Source of the DNA: a virus
IMG/VR virus record: IMGVR_UViG_3300048588_000260
Coordinates: 1-45,522 of that record
DNA length: 45,522 nt
Direction: 5' to 3' (one strand)
Made by a program: the position numbers and the translations under genes. How positions within the stretch are numbered: the first letter of the stretch is position 1; each line of letters starts with the position of its first letter. This document shows, piece by piece, positions 31,665 to 38,898 of the stretch. The notes beneath the pieces were generated by a model. That model did not search any database. It had not been told where the DNA came from and was given only the letters and a program-made list of their open reading frames with translations.

Positions 31665-32245
31665 CGCTCCCCCCTTGGTCGGAATCGGAACGGTTGCAGG
31701 TGGTTCGCCAGGTAGAGCGGGTGCGCAGGCGCGCCGCCCTTGGTGAGCTTGAGCGCGTGCAGCTCGCGCGCCGCGAGGGCGTCGAGAACCTCCGCGTCGC
31801 GACCCATGTGAGCGCCGAGCGTGCCCCAGGCGCAAATAGTGATCGCGGCGGCATCGGCAGCCGCCACAATCATCTGGGTGTTGAACAGGCCGACGGGTGC
31901 AACGTCCTGCATCATGTGGACCGGATCCGTTGCCCGGATTGCAAACAGGTTCGACACGAGCAGGCCGTCGAAGTGCCAACCGCGGGCCCGCCGTTCGCAG
32001 CGCTCCACGGTTGGGTCGTTGCGGAAGGCATCGGCCGTCGACGGGTTCAGCATCAGGAAGTGACAGAGCCGGAGCTTTCGGCCGGCTTCGGGGTGTGACC
32101 AGAGCTTGAGCAGCAGGTATCGGTACCGGGCGTCCGAACTGAACAGCGCGCCGGTGTAGGTGTAGCCGCAGACCGGCAACGCGGGCTCGCTGGTCACGAG
32201 CCCGTATTGCCGATTGGCCTCGGGGATCAGGTCGTTAATCCGCAA
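31661..32245 (-). CDS. DUF1643 protein
   Basis: 194 aa. Signature block: FLMLNPSTADAFRNDPTVE, then ARGWHFDGLLVSNLFAIRA and ICAWGTLGAH. DUF1643 proteins are common in phages and defence-rich regions; their biochemical role is not established. It lies in the leftward early operon upstream of the excisionase. Confidence 0.85.
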   Translation of the reverse strand: MRINDLIPEANRQYGLVTSEPALPVCGYTYTGALFSSDARYRYLLLKLWSHPEAGRKLRLCHFLMLNPSTADAFRNDPTVERCERRARGWHFDGLLVSNLFAIRATDPVHMMQDVAPVGLFNTQMIVAAADAAAITICAWGTLGAHMGRDAEVLDALAARELHALKLTKGGAPAHPLYLANHLQPFRFRPRGER

Positions 32246-32432
32246 ACAGGCCTCCTTGCAAGCTGCGGATCCGGTCTTCGGCGTGATCGGTGATGGCCTG
32301 CTGGATGCGCTCTCGAATCTGCAGCAACTCCCGGTCTTCGACTAGCCGCACGCGAAGGCCGTCCAGGCCCATGCCGGGAAAGGCCAGCCGGGCGATGGAT
32401 AGCATGATCTCGTCCAGTTCTCGGTTACTCAT
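32235..32432 (-). CDS. Small helical protein
   Basis: 65 aa (MSNRELDEIMLSIARLAF...RVRLVEDRELLQIRERIQQAI). It overlaps both neighbours (8-11 nt), which argues for a real gene in a compact operon. No known motif. Confidence 0.5.
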   Translation of the reverse strand: MSNRELDEIMLSIARLAFPGMGLDGLRVRLVEDRELLQIRERIQQAITDHAEDRIRSLQGGLFAD

Positions 32433-32700
32433 CGGTCCCCCATTCCTCGCTCATCATGATGGAGATGGCGTCGTCGCTGCCTGGGTTGAGGCGCTGCCGC
32501 GCTGCAGCAGTCCTGGCTTTCTGGAGCGAGCGCCTGGCGAATCCCATGTTGGGGCGCGGCGCTTTGTCGGCGATGGGCTCCTTGCCGAGCTTCCGCCGCA
32601 GGCCTTCGACTTCATGGCGAAGGCGGCCGAGTTCGCGGAAGACCTCGGCAACCATCGCCTGCAGTACGATCACGTCCGGAGCGGGTTCAACTCTTGGCAC
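32425..32700 (-). CDS. Small helical protein with GTG start
   Basis: 91 aa. GTG 32700 is chosen because GGGAGG lies 6 nt upstream; longer frames reach into the neighbour. Coiled segment VAEVFRELGRLRHEVEGLRRK, then a basic middle (FARRSLQKARTAAARQR) and an acidic end. Possibly nucleic-acid associated; unknown. Confidence 0.55.
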   Translation of the reverse strand: MPRVEPAPDVIVLQAMVAEVFRELGRLRHEVEGLRRKLGKEPIADKAPRPNMGFARRSLQKARTAAARQRLNPGSDDAISIMMSEEWGTDE

Positions 32701-33037
32701 GGCAGACCTCCCGGCACTGGCAAGACCGGACGCCCTCATAGCCGCCCCGGGTCTCAGGAATCCAGCCGACGCCATGACACTCGCCGCAGTCCGGGTCAGG
32801 TGGCTGTAGCGCGTCAGTGGGCGACTTGCAATCGTCCAGGAGCATAGAGACCTCGCGAGGCGTCGGGAAGTCATCCAGCGCTGCGAGAAGCGCGTCCACG
32901 GTGCGCTTGGCGTGGTCTTCCGATTCGGCGCGCTCAAGGATGGTGAGAATCTCGCGAAGCGCGGCCGGTTCACTCGGCGCGTAACGGAGCCCGGCGAGCC
33001 GGGAAAGCTGCGATGCGACGAAGCCGCGATTAACCAT
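32687..33037 (-). CDS. Replication-associated protein with Cys cluster
   Basis: 116 aa. The N-terminal helical region is followed by CGECHGVGWIP and later RSCQCREVC, a zinc-ribbon-like arrangement as found in small proteins next to phage replication initiators or helicase loaders. Overlaps the replication gene by 8 nt. Confidence 0.6.
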   Translation of the reverse strand: MVNRGFVASQLSRLAGLRYAPSEPAALREILTILERAESEDHAKRTVDALLAALDDFPTPREVSMLLDDCKSPTDALQPPDPDCGECHGVGWIPETRGGYEGVRSCQCREVCRAKS

Positions 33038-33974
33038 TTGAGGCCTCCTTCAGTGCTCGCTGGAACTTCGATCCTGGCGCCTCGGCCTTCAGGCCCGAGA
33101 GGTTCGGAGGGTGGACGTAATCCTCATCCTGGAGCCATCGCCAGAGCTGAGGGATGAAAACCCGTTCGCCGCGGCTGGCCATCTCCCGCCAGTAGGTGAG
33201 CCATTGACCGTGAGACCGCGCGATAGCCTCAGCGCCGCCGCGCATCTTGCCCAGCACGCGCTCGGCCGCCGCCTTCGCCATGCTGACGTTCCCGGGCGTC
33301 GGATGCGACTGCATGAGCCGGCCGACCAGCTCGGCCGCCTGCTCGGATAGGTCAGGCATAGACCAGTCGGAGGTCGCCGCCGTCGCCGCGCGCGCGTTCG
33401 GCGTCAGCAATCCTGAATCAGAAATCAGGGATCCGGTATCAGGAATCAGCCCGATCACTTTCGGAACACTCGCGAGTGAGACGGAAGCGCTCGCTAGACC
33501 TTGCGCGGGCTCGCTAACTGCTAGGGACTTGGGCGCGATTCGTCCCGTATTTTCAGAGACTTGGACTGAAGTTACCGGGGCGTCCGGCTTCGGCTCGCGT
33601 TCGCTCGCGTTAAAAAGCGACGGATCGGAACCATTCGCGATTCTTCGCGAAGGTTCTGGAGGCTTCGGGATCTCGGATGGACTTTCGTTCGGGTGGGGGT
33701 TCTGGTCGCGGCCGAAATTGGCAATCTGGATGTATCGCTGGCCGTTGGCTTCGTAGATCCTCAGGTACTCCGGGGAAAGCTCCTGGATGAGGGTCTCGAC
33801 GTCTACGTCGTCATAGGGAAGGGCCTGGGCCTTGATGCGGCGCGGCCGGTACTCCAGCCGCCCCTCACGGTCAGCCTGGCACCAGAGCCCGATCAATAGC
33901 AGCCGGGCGAGCGGTGAGCGCTCGGCTAGCACTTCATCGCTGAACAGTTTAGGTTTGATGTTTCTTGCTCTCAA
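33030..33974 (-). CDS. Phage replication initiator-like protein
   Basis: 314 aa. TTG 33974 is chosen because AGGAGG lies 7 nt upstream; the longer frame to 34115 lacks a site. N-terminal RARNIKPKLFSDEVLAERSP, LLLIGLWCQADREGRLEYRP and YIQIANFGRDQNPHPNE are typical of phage replication proteins with a DNA-binding winged-helix domain. A low-complexity Ser/Pro/Ala linker (about 115-215) precedes a C-terminal domain with WLTYWREMASRGERVFIPQL. Likely origin binding and helicase loading; an origin may lie inside the gene, but none is recognisable. Confidence 0.7.
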   Translation of the reverse strand: MRARNIKPKLFSDEVLAERSPLARLLLIGLWCQADREGRLEYRPRRIKAQALPYDDVDVETLIQELSPEYLRIYEANGQRYIQIANFGRDQNPHPNESPSEIPKPPEPSRRIANGSDPSLFNASEREPKPDAPVTSVQVSENTGRIAPKSLAVSEPAQGLASASVSLASVPKVIGLIPDTGSLISDSGLLTPNARAATAATSDWSMPDLSEQAAELVGRLMQSHPTPGNVSMAKAAAERVLGKMRGGAEAIARSHGQWLTYWREMASRGERVFIPQLWRWLQDEDYVHPPNLSGLKAEAPGSKFQRALKEASNG

Positions 33975-34002
33975 CTTGGCCTCCTGCGAGGCCGTCACGG
34001 TG

Positions 34003-34566
34003 TCATAATCGTGACAGCCCTTTCTGGGGTGCGGAGGCGCGCTGCATGTTTGGCGACTTTGGCGCGCTTCCGCTCTGCTTGTTGCCCAGTCTACGATCCT
34101 GGGCCGAATTTGCAACTTTCAATCGCTCCTCGGCGTTGGTGATTTCGAGCACCAGGCGCTCGGGGCCTGCCGGGTCGATTTCCACCGGGGTCACGGTCTC
34201 GTGCCCGTTATACCGGGCGATGTTGTCATCCACGATTACGCCTGCTTTCTTCATGCAGTCCAGGACCGTGGTTTTGAGGTTGTCGCGGTCCTTGCGGCGC
34301 TCTTTCAGCGTCCATCGCCATACGACATCCGGATGCTCGATAGGCGGCCGGTTGCCCCACGCGACGCGAAGCTGAGCAGTGATCGCGGCGAGGGCGATGC
34401 GCGTTTCGTCCTTGACGAAGACGGTCACCTTGCGCGGGCGCTTCACCTTGCGCCCGGATCGCTCCATCCAGTCGAGCAGCGCGGCCTGCTTAGGGTCTTC
34501 CCGTCGCATGGCCGCGCCCCGCTCGTTTTTCTTGGTCGGGAAGGGACCGGTGAGCTTGAGAATCAT
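34003..34566 (-). CDS. rusA: RusA-like Holliday junction resolvase
   Basis: 187 aa. The conserved acidic set is visible: KDRDNLKTTVLDCMKKAG with D93, D95 and D103, followed by VIVDDN with D113 and D114. The C-terminal 45 residues are an extra polar tail. RusA cuts four-way junctions in phage recombination and replication. ATG 34566 overlaps the Gp157 gene stop. Confidence 0.88.
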   Translation of the reverse strand: MILKLTGPFPTKKNERGAAMRREDPKQAALLDWMERSGRKVKRPRKVTVFVKDETRIALAAITAQLRVAWGNRPPIEHPDVVWRWTLKERRKDRDNLKTTVLDCMKKAGVIVDDNIARYNGHETVTPVEIDPAGPERLVLEITNAEERLKVANSAQDRRLGNKQSGSAPKSPNMQRASAPQKGLSRL

Positions 34567-35138
34567 TGGATTTCGAGCTTGAACCGGTCTTGGAAGCTGA
34601 GGTCCGCGCCTTCGACGGCGCGCGTCTTGAGTGCTTTCTTGAGCTCGCCGCGCTGCAGCGTCCGGATGGTTTCCTCTTTCCAGAACTCATCCGGGATGGC
34701 GTTCTCGTCGGCAATCTGCAGCTCGGGTGGGAGCTTGCGCAGATAGAGCCGGTGGTAGGTCCCCTGCAGCTCGCGGCGCTTGAGGCCCATGCCTTCAAGC
34801 ACCCGCTGCACGTTCTCGCGAATCAGGTCCGCCCGGGTTTCGAGCGATTTCTTGCGGGCCGCCAGGCGCTTCATTTCATCGGCGACATCCTCGGCGATGG
34901 CCTCCAGGTGGATCACCAGCCGGGCGATGTCGTCTACCTTGCGGACTTCGGCTTCGACCAGTTGGCTGATCGCGCCCTGAACCTCCTGGCGCTTGGCCTG
35001 GACCATGGCGGCGAATTGCTCATCCGTCACGTCCTCGGGGCGCTCCATGGGCGCGTCCAGGGCGTCCAGGAGGGCCAGGAGTTCTTCCTGGCCGTGGACG
35101 ATATCAAACAGGCTGAGAGACAGTTCAGCGGTAGACAT
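34563..35138 (-). CDS. Siphovirus Gp157-like protein
   Basis: 191 aa. The pattern is a long helical N-terminal half (EEMKRLAARKKSLETRADL), then VLEGMGLKRRELQGTYHRLYLRK, IPDEFWKEETIRTLQRGEL and KKALKTRAVEGADL, diagnostic of the Gp157 family found with phage ssDNA-binding and recombinase genes. Overlaps the Sak4-like gene by 1 nt. Confidence 0.85.
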   Translation of the reverse strand: MSTAELSLSLFDIVHGQEELLALLDALDAPMERPEDVTDEQFAAMVQAKRQEVQGAISQLVEAEVRKVDDIARLVIHLEAIAEDVADEMKRLAARKKSLETRADLIRENVQRVLEGMGLKRRELQGTYHRLYLRKLPPELQIADENAIPDEFWKEETIRTLQRGELKKALKTRAVEGADLSFQDRFKLEIQ

Positions 35139-36280
35139 TAGGCAGCAACCTCCTGGCGTTCGGCTTCACCGTCGCCTGCGGCGTCAGCGTCTTCGGGCGT
35201 GATGCCGAGCGCATCCTCAGGCTCGGCTGGCGCGGCCGCTTCGCGCGCGGCGCGGAATTCGCAGATCAGATCAAGGGCGAGCTGGCGCGCTTCGTTGAGC
35301 TTGGTGGGCCAGCCGCGCTCGGTGACCATGGCCTCGTAGATCGGATACAGGCCGTCCACGCGGGCCTCTTCTTCGAGGTCCGATAGCAGTTTCTTGACGG
35401 CATCGGCGGTAAGGCCTGCGATTCGCTTGGCTTCTGTTGCGCGAAAGTCATCCTCGGCCGGAGCCTGTTCTGTCTCGGGCTGGGGTTTCTCAGCCGCGGC
35501 GGCAGGTTTCGGCGTTTCCACCGGCTGCGCGGTAGCGCCGGCCAGTGGCGCGCCCTGCTGCTCCGGCGCCGGGGCGTCCTCGCCCTTCAGCCATTCGAAG
35601 AACGGCTCGAAATCCTCAACGCGCGGCGTGGCCAGGGCCTTGCGGGCGTAGAAGGAACAGCGCGTTTTGTCCACTACGAAGGTGTTGTCATCGTCCATAG
35701 TGCCGACGAGGTCAAATTCGTACTCCAGGCCTTCACGCTGAACCGGTGCGAGGCCGATCTTGACGCGCTTGGTCTTGCCGTTGCCGATGTCAACGGTCTG
35801 GTATTCGTTCTTCGTCCGCATCGTGGTGACGATGTGGAGCGGGCTCGCAATCATGGCGTCGATCATCCGCCGCTCGTGAGGCCGCCAATCCTTCCAGCCG
35901 CCCATCTGGTCGCGCTGGCGCTTGTTGGCGGTATCGACGAATTCGAGCGCGCCATCCTTGCCAGTCCAGAAGTGGGAAAGCGAATCGCAGAAGAACACGG
36001 CATGCTCGCCGGACTGCTCGGCCGCCTGCAGGGCGTCCAGGAAGTTTTCCGGGGAGTAGGACTGCAGCTCGATTACGTCGAAATCGAACAGGTCGGCGTA
36101 CTTGCTCATTGATCCGTGCTCGGTGTCGACGGCGGCGAGGCGCTTGCCTTCGCGGCGCGCCAGCTCGATGCCGACCATGAGGCCGGTGTAGGTTTTGCCG
36201 GACCCTGGAGGTCCGACGAGTGCCATGCGAGCGCGGGCGTTCCGCTTCACTGCTCGCTTGAAGGACATCTTTGGTTGCAT
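35138..36280 (-). CDS. Sak4-like RecA-fold ATPase / single-strand annealing protein
   Basis: 380 aa from ATG 36280 with AGGAGC upstream; the longer frame to 36340 is rejected. Walker A GPPGSGKT at 23-30, VDTEHGSMSKYAD after it, and Walker B-like VFFCDSLSHFW near 93-103. Then a large acidic, Pro/Ala/Glu-rich C-terminal tail with a helical end. Sak4 proteins promote strand annealing with an SSB partner; no SSB gene is obvious here. Confidence 0.85.
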   Translation of the reverse strand: MQPKMSFKRAVKRNARARMALVGPPGSGKTYTGLMVGIELARREGKRLAAVDTEHGSMSKYADLFDFDVIELQSYSPENFLDALQAAEQSGEHAVFFCDSLSHFWTGKDGALEFVDTANKRQRDQMGGWKDWRPHERRMIDAMIASPLHIVTTMRTKNEYQTVDIGNGKTKRVKIGLAPVQREGLEYEFDLVGTMDDDNTFVVDKTRCSFYARKALATPRVEDFEPFFEWLKGEDAPAPEQQGAPLAGATAQPVETPKPAAAAEKPQPETEQAPAEDDFRATEAKRIAGLTADAVKKLLSDLEEEARVDGLYPIYEAMVTERGWPTKLNEARQLALDLICEFRAAREAAAPAEPEDALGITPEDADAAGDGEAERQEVAA

Positions 36281-36300
36281 GGTTCTTGCTCCTGGAGGCC

Positions 36301-36459
36301 TCAGCCTCGGTTTGAAAAGTAGAGCTGCACTGCCAGCCACAGCAGCAGCAGGATTAGTCCGTTATTGGTGGCCTTGGCGCGCCTCAGTTGCTCTCTAAGG
36401 TGCTGGACCATGGCCGTGGACTGGTCAAGGGCGTTGTAGGTGCGATCTGGGTCAAGCAT
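36301..36459 (-). CDS. 52-aa single-pass membrane protein
   Basis: ATG 36459 to TGA 36301-36303. A charged N-terminal helix (LREQLRRAKATNN) leads into GLILLLLWLAVQLYF, a transmembrane segment. It lies between the small HTH gene and the Sak4-like gene and fills the otherwise empty gap. A GAGAG sequence precedes the ATG. Could be a superinfection-exclusion or membrane-tether peptide; unknown. Confidence 0.55.
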   Translation of the reverse strand: MLDPDRTYNALDQSTAMVQHLREQLRRAKATNNGLILLLLWLAVQLYFSNRG

Positions 36460-36477
36460 GGTACTCTCAGGACCACT

Positions 36478-36693
36478 TCAAGCAGCCGTTTGCGCTTGCG
36501 ATTCATCGGGTTCGATGCTGGACTGGGAAGCGACCGCTAAATCCTGGAGGATGGCCCGGGCCTTGTCGGTACGGCCAGCTCTGCGACCGTTTGCGAGCCG
36601 GGAAACGTAGGCCGGAGAAACCTCATGCTTCGTTGCGATCTGGGTCAAAAGGCCCCAGGTCGCTGGCAGGAATTTGGTACGATTATCTGGCAT
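36478..36693 (-). CDS. Small XRE-type regulator (Cro/CI-like)
   Basis: 71 aa from ATG 36693, chosen for GGAAAGG 7 nt upstream (ATG 36696 also possible). LLTQIATKHEVSPAYVSRLANGRR is an HTH with recognition helix near residues 29-38. No peptidase domain. It is the first gene of the leftward early operon and the palindrome GGCAA-N4-TTGCC lies in its promoter, so autoregulation is likely. It may be the lysogeny regulator or a Cro-like partner. Confidence 0.7.
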   Translation of the reverse strand: MPDNRTKFLPATWGLLTQIATKHEVSPAYVSRLANGRRAGRTDKARAILQDLAVASQSSIEPDESQAQTAA

Positions 36694-36716
36694 CATTTTG
36701 CCTTTCCATGCTGCCC

Positions 36717-36745
36717 AGAGTGACAAATTGGCGTCAGGAAGTCAA
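36717..36745 (-). promoter_or_regulatory. Probable promoter of the leftward early operon
   Basis: Minus strand TTGACT (36745-36740), 17-bp spacer, weak -10 CACTCT (36722-36717). The palindrome at 36746-36759 sits directly upstream of the -35, the same geometry as at 28007-28026. A related AAATTGGC half-site is in the spacer. Confidence 0.45.
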
Positions 36746-36759
36746 GGCAATTTGTTGCC
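36746..36759. promoter_or_regulatory. GGCAA-N4-TTGCC operator, copy 2
   Basis: GGCAATTTGTTGCC lies between the divergent HTH (minus) and ribbon-helix-helix (plus) genes, so one bound protein could control both directions. Confidence 0.6.
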
Positions 36760-36773
36760 AAGGACGAGCGAAA

Positions 36774-37067
36774 ATGCAAGAAACCCGAGATCGAATCGCT
36801 ATCCGGCTCACCCGCGAGGAATGGGAAGCGCTCGACGACAAGCGTCACAAGGAGCGCCTCACCTGGCAGGAGCTTGGTGTTAATCTTTTGAGAGACTGGT
36901 ACCAAGGGTCCAGAACCGTTAATCCCAATTTCGCCGTGGAGTGCGAAACTCCCGAAGAGGCTGAGCTGTGCAATGCGCTGCTCGCCTGCTACCGGCGACT
37001 CTCCAAGGCTGGCCGCGCGGTCGCCTCGGAGATGTGGCGGAGTATGTTTCGCGCTCCAGCAGGCTAA
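36774..37067 (+). CDS. Ribbon-helix-helix-like protein
   Basis: 97 aa from ATG 36774 with AAGGA 9 nt upstream; the frame upstream to 36591 crosses the operator and is rejected. RIAIRLTREEWEALDDKRHK, then LTWQELGVNLLRDWYQG fits a strand-helix-helix fold of Arc/CopG type, followed by a helical extension. It may bind one of the palindromic operators. Divergent to the HTH regulator. Confidence 0.6.
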   Translation: MQETRDRIAIRLTREEWEALDDKRHKERLTWQELGVNLLRDWYQGSRTVNPNFAVECETPEEAELCNALLACYRRLSKAGRAVASEMWRSMFRAPAG

Positions 37068-37080
37068 TGGAGTCGCCACG

Positions 37081-37314
37081 ATGAAATGCTCCTGTCGAGC
37101 CGGGTCAGAGACCCAACAAGATCTGACGGTTATTCTGGCAGCGCTGGAGGCGGCAACCGCTACCCTGGCGCTGCCAGACCTTCCCGAGGATGCGCGCGCC
37201 CTGGCCCTACACTCCCAGAGGGTCGCCTCGGCTGAGTACGATCGGCGTCGCCTGGCGTGCGAAGAACTCCCGAATTGCGCGTTCGCTCTTTTCCTCCAGA
37301 ACGCTTCCGCCTAA
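37081..37314 (+). CDS. Small helical early protein
   Basis: 77 aa from ATG 37081 with GGAG 9 nt upstream. A short Cys pair at the N-terminus (CSC) and helices rich in Ala/Leu (LTVILAALEAATATLAL). In tandem with the RHH gene. Unknown function. Confidence 0.5.
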   Translation: MKCSCRAGSETQQDLTVILAALEAATATLALPDLPEDARALALHSQRVASAEYDRRRLACEELPNCAFALFLQNASA

Positions 37315-37349
37315 GGCCTCGCCCAGACGTTCAGCACGGCATTTTCCGG

Positions 37350-37378
37350 TTGCAATCGCGTATAACTAGTGATACGCT
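37350..37378 (+). promoter_or_regulatory. Early promoter P2 with ACTAGTGATAC operator, predicted leaderless
   Basis: TTGCAA (37350-37355), 17-bp spacer, TACGCT (37373-37378), then 6 nt to ATG 37385. Operator GTATAACTAGTGATAC at 37360-37375 (one mismatch to the palindrome). Confidence 0.78.
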
Positions 37379-37384
37379 GAAAGC

Positions 37385-37570
37385 ATGAGCAACCGTACCA
37401 CCACCCCCAACCAACCGAAGCCATTGCGCGGCCTAAAAGTCGGCGACCGCGTCGTGAATCTCGGCGAGCGCGCCACCATCGTAGGATTCCGCGCGGCCGA
37501 TTGCCCGATCCTCGAACGCGCGGGCGAGCGGTGGATCGCTGATCCATCCAAGTGCCGGAGGGTCCGCTGA
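37385..37570 (+). CDS. Small SH3-like early protein
   Basis: 61 aa. LRGLKVGDRVVNLGERATIVGF reads as a small beta-barrel (KOW/SH3-like) domain. The start codon is the predicted transcription start of P2 and no ribosome site exists. It overlaps the next gene (TGATG). Confidence 0.6.
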   Translation: MSNRTTTPNQPKPLRGLKVGDRVVNLGERATIVGFRAADCPILERAGERWIADPSKCRRVR

Positions 37571-37914
37571 TGGGACTTTTCGCGCCTTATACCATCCACT
37601 ACGCCTGGTATCGTGTCGAAGCCTACAACGCGGGCGACGACGACTGTTTCAAGTACACCTTCGACCTCTACGACGGCGGGAATTTCGCCCAGGAGATCGA
37701 CTGGAATCCGTATTCGAGAATGACCGAGCAAGACCTGGAGCGCTGGCTGCTGCTCGGCCGGCCGGAGCGAATCGGCATCGGTCCACTTGACCGGCGCCAG
37801 CTCGACCAGATCGAAGCGGCCGCGATAGAGCGCTCGGCCGCCTTCGCCGCCCTCATCGGCACCGTGCAGGCGCTCACCAAAGCAATGGAGGAAGCATGTT
37901 TACCTGGATCGTAA
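37570..37914 (+). CDS. Hypothetical early protein
   Basis: 114 aa from ATG 37570 in a stop-start overlap. Beta-rich N-terminal part with many Tyr and Trp residues (YTIHYAWYRVEAYNAG), then helical C-terminal half (DRRQLDQIEAAAIERSAAF). No recognised family. Confidence 0.55.
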   Translation: MGLFAPYTIHYAWYRVEAYNAGDDDCFKYTFDLYDGGNFAQEIDWNPYSRMTEQDLERWLLLGRPERIGIGPLDRRQLDQIEAAAIERSAAFAALIGTVQALTKAMEEACLPGS

Positions 37915-38093
37915 TGCGCGCCGGGGACCGGCGCGAGGCGTTCCTGTTTGAAGGTAAGCCGGGCGTGCCGACGCACGCCGACCGTCTGCAAACCCTAGAG
38001 GATGTCGCGGCACACCTGCTCGCGCGATGCCCGGAGCCGCCTCCTGCCCAAACTGGCAAGGAGGGAGACAGCAAGGTGGGAGACAAACTATGA
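37896..38093 (+). CDS. Small hypothetical early protein
   Basis: 65 aa, ATG 37896 with AGGAA upstream, overlapping the previous gene by 19 nt and the next by 4. Begins MFTWIVMRAGDRREAFLFEG, ends in a polar tail. Unknown. Confidence 0.5.
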   Translation: MFTWIVMRAGDRREAFLFEGKPGVPTHADRLQTLEDVAAHLLARCPEPPPAQTGKEGDSKVGDKL

Positions 38094-38284
38094 TGAGCAT
38101 GATGCCCCAAATCGCCGTTCGCGTGACCGAAGCGGAGCGCCGCAAGATCCACATGCAGGCCATCCAGCAGGGCCTGTCCGTGTCCAACTACACCCGCAAG
38201 CTGTGGGGGTTGGAGCCGGTCGAAACCGGAGGCGCGGCGCACAAACGAAACGTGACCGCGAAGGCCCGGAAAGTGAAGCGCTAG
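38090..38284 (+). CDS. Ribbon-helix-helix-like DNA-binding protein
   Basis: 64 aa; ATG 38090 overlaps the previous stop and GGGAG is upstream (later Met codons are also possible). PQIAVRVTEAERRKIHMQAI, then GLSVSNYTRKLWGL, is a typical RHH pattern; the tail is basic. The gene ends in a terminator and is followed by a palindromic operator, so it is a candidate ligand for ACTAGT-type sites. Confidence 0.65.
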   Translation: MMSMMPQIAVRVTEAERRKIHMQAIQQGLSVSNYTRKLWGLEPVETGGAAHKRNVTAKARKVKR

Positions 38285-38294
38285 GCGCTTTTTT
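38276..38294 (+). terminator. Intrinsic terminator after the RHH gene
   Basis: AAGCGC-TAG-GCGCTT followed by further T residues. The stop codon TAG forms the loop, so gene end and terminator are merged. Confidence 0.75.
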
Positions 38295-38297
38295 CTA

Positions 38298-38326
38298 TTG
38301 CATTCGCGTATCACTAGTGATACAGT
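38298..38326 (+). promoter_or_regulatory. Early promoter P3 with perfect palindromic operator
   Basis: TTGCAT (38298-38303), 17-bp spacer, TACAGT (38321-38326). GTATCACTAGTGATAC at 38308-38323 is a perfect 16-bp palindrome. Here the ATG is 17 nt after the -10 and an AAAGGAG site is present, so this message has a short leader. Confidence 0.8.
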
Positions 38327-38343
38327 ATTCAAAGGAGCCAAAC

Positions 38344-38898
38344 ATGCCTACTGCTGAAACTGAACTACAGACCATCACCCAGGATGTCGATGTCTCGATT
38401 CCTGAATCGATCTTTGAATCCATCCTCGAATCCGGCGTCCAGCCCGCTTCACCCTCAGAGCGCAACCGCCGCTCATCGCCCACCTATCGCATGATGCGCC
38501 CGGGCGAGTTCACGGTGACACTGGACGAAAGCTCACCTTGCTACGCGCAAGGGTTGACAACGTTCAAGTACGAAATCCGCCTCGAATCGCGGAAGCTCGA
38601 CGCCCGGGGTTTCATCGTCGATAGCTTCGCCGTTCCGGCCGTCTTCGACCGTTACCAATCCGGGGTGTGGAGCGGCCCCTGCGAGGCGCTGGCAACCGAC
38701 GCCGCGCGTGACCTGATCGACCAGAACCCGAGCCTGACTTTCATCCAGGTCACGGTGCGGACGCCGAACGGTACCGAGATCGGTGTCGAATGGCGACGCG
38801 GCGACCTTCGCCCGAACCGCCGCATGCAGCAGGTCCAGGCCCAAGCGGCCACATGGCGACCAGGCCACTCCGGCTGCATGGGGGTGCCACGTGGATAG
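38344..38898 (+). CDS. Hypothetical early protein
   Basis: 184 aa from ATG 38344 with AAAGGAG upstream. A Ser/Glu-rich N-terminus, then a beta-alpha core (FTVTLDESSPCYAQGLTTFK, DARGFIVDSFAVPAVFD, FIQVTVRTPNGTEIGVEW). The core outline faintly recalls the QueD/6-PTPS fold, but the zinc-binding His residues are not there, so no enzyme is assigned. Confidence 0.6.
   Translation: MPTAETELQTITQDVDVSIPESIFESILESGVQPASPSERNRRSSPTYRMMRPGEFTVTLDESSPCYAQGLTTFKYEIRLESRKLDARGFIVDSFAVPAVFDRYQSGVWSGPCEALATDAARDLIDQNPSLTFIQVTVRTPNGTEIGVEWRRGDLRPNRRMQQVQAQAATWRPGHSGCMGVPRG

Noticed and set aside
36591-36773. Upstream extension of the RHH-like gene
   Set aside because: It would run across the operator and the oppositely oriented HTH gene; ATG 36774 has a proper AAGGA site.
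38344-38898. QueD/6-pyruvoyl-tetrahydropterin synthase
   Set aside because: Only a vague strand pattern agrees; the zinc-binding His residues and catalytic Cys-His-Asp set are not visible, and no other queuosine genes are present.
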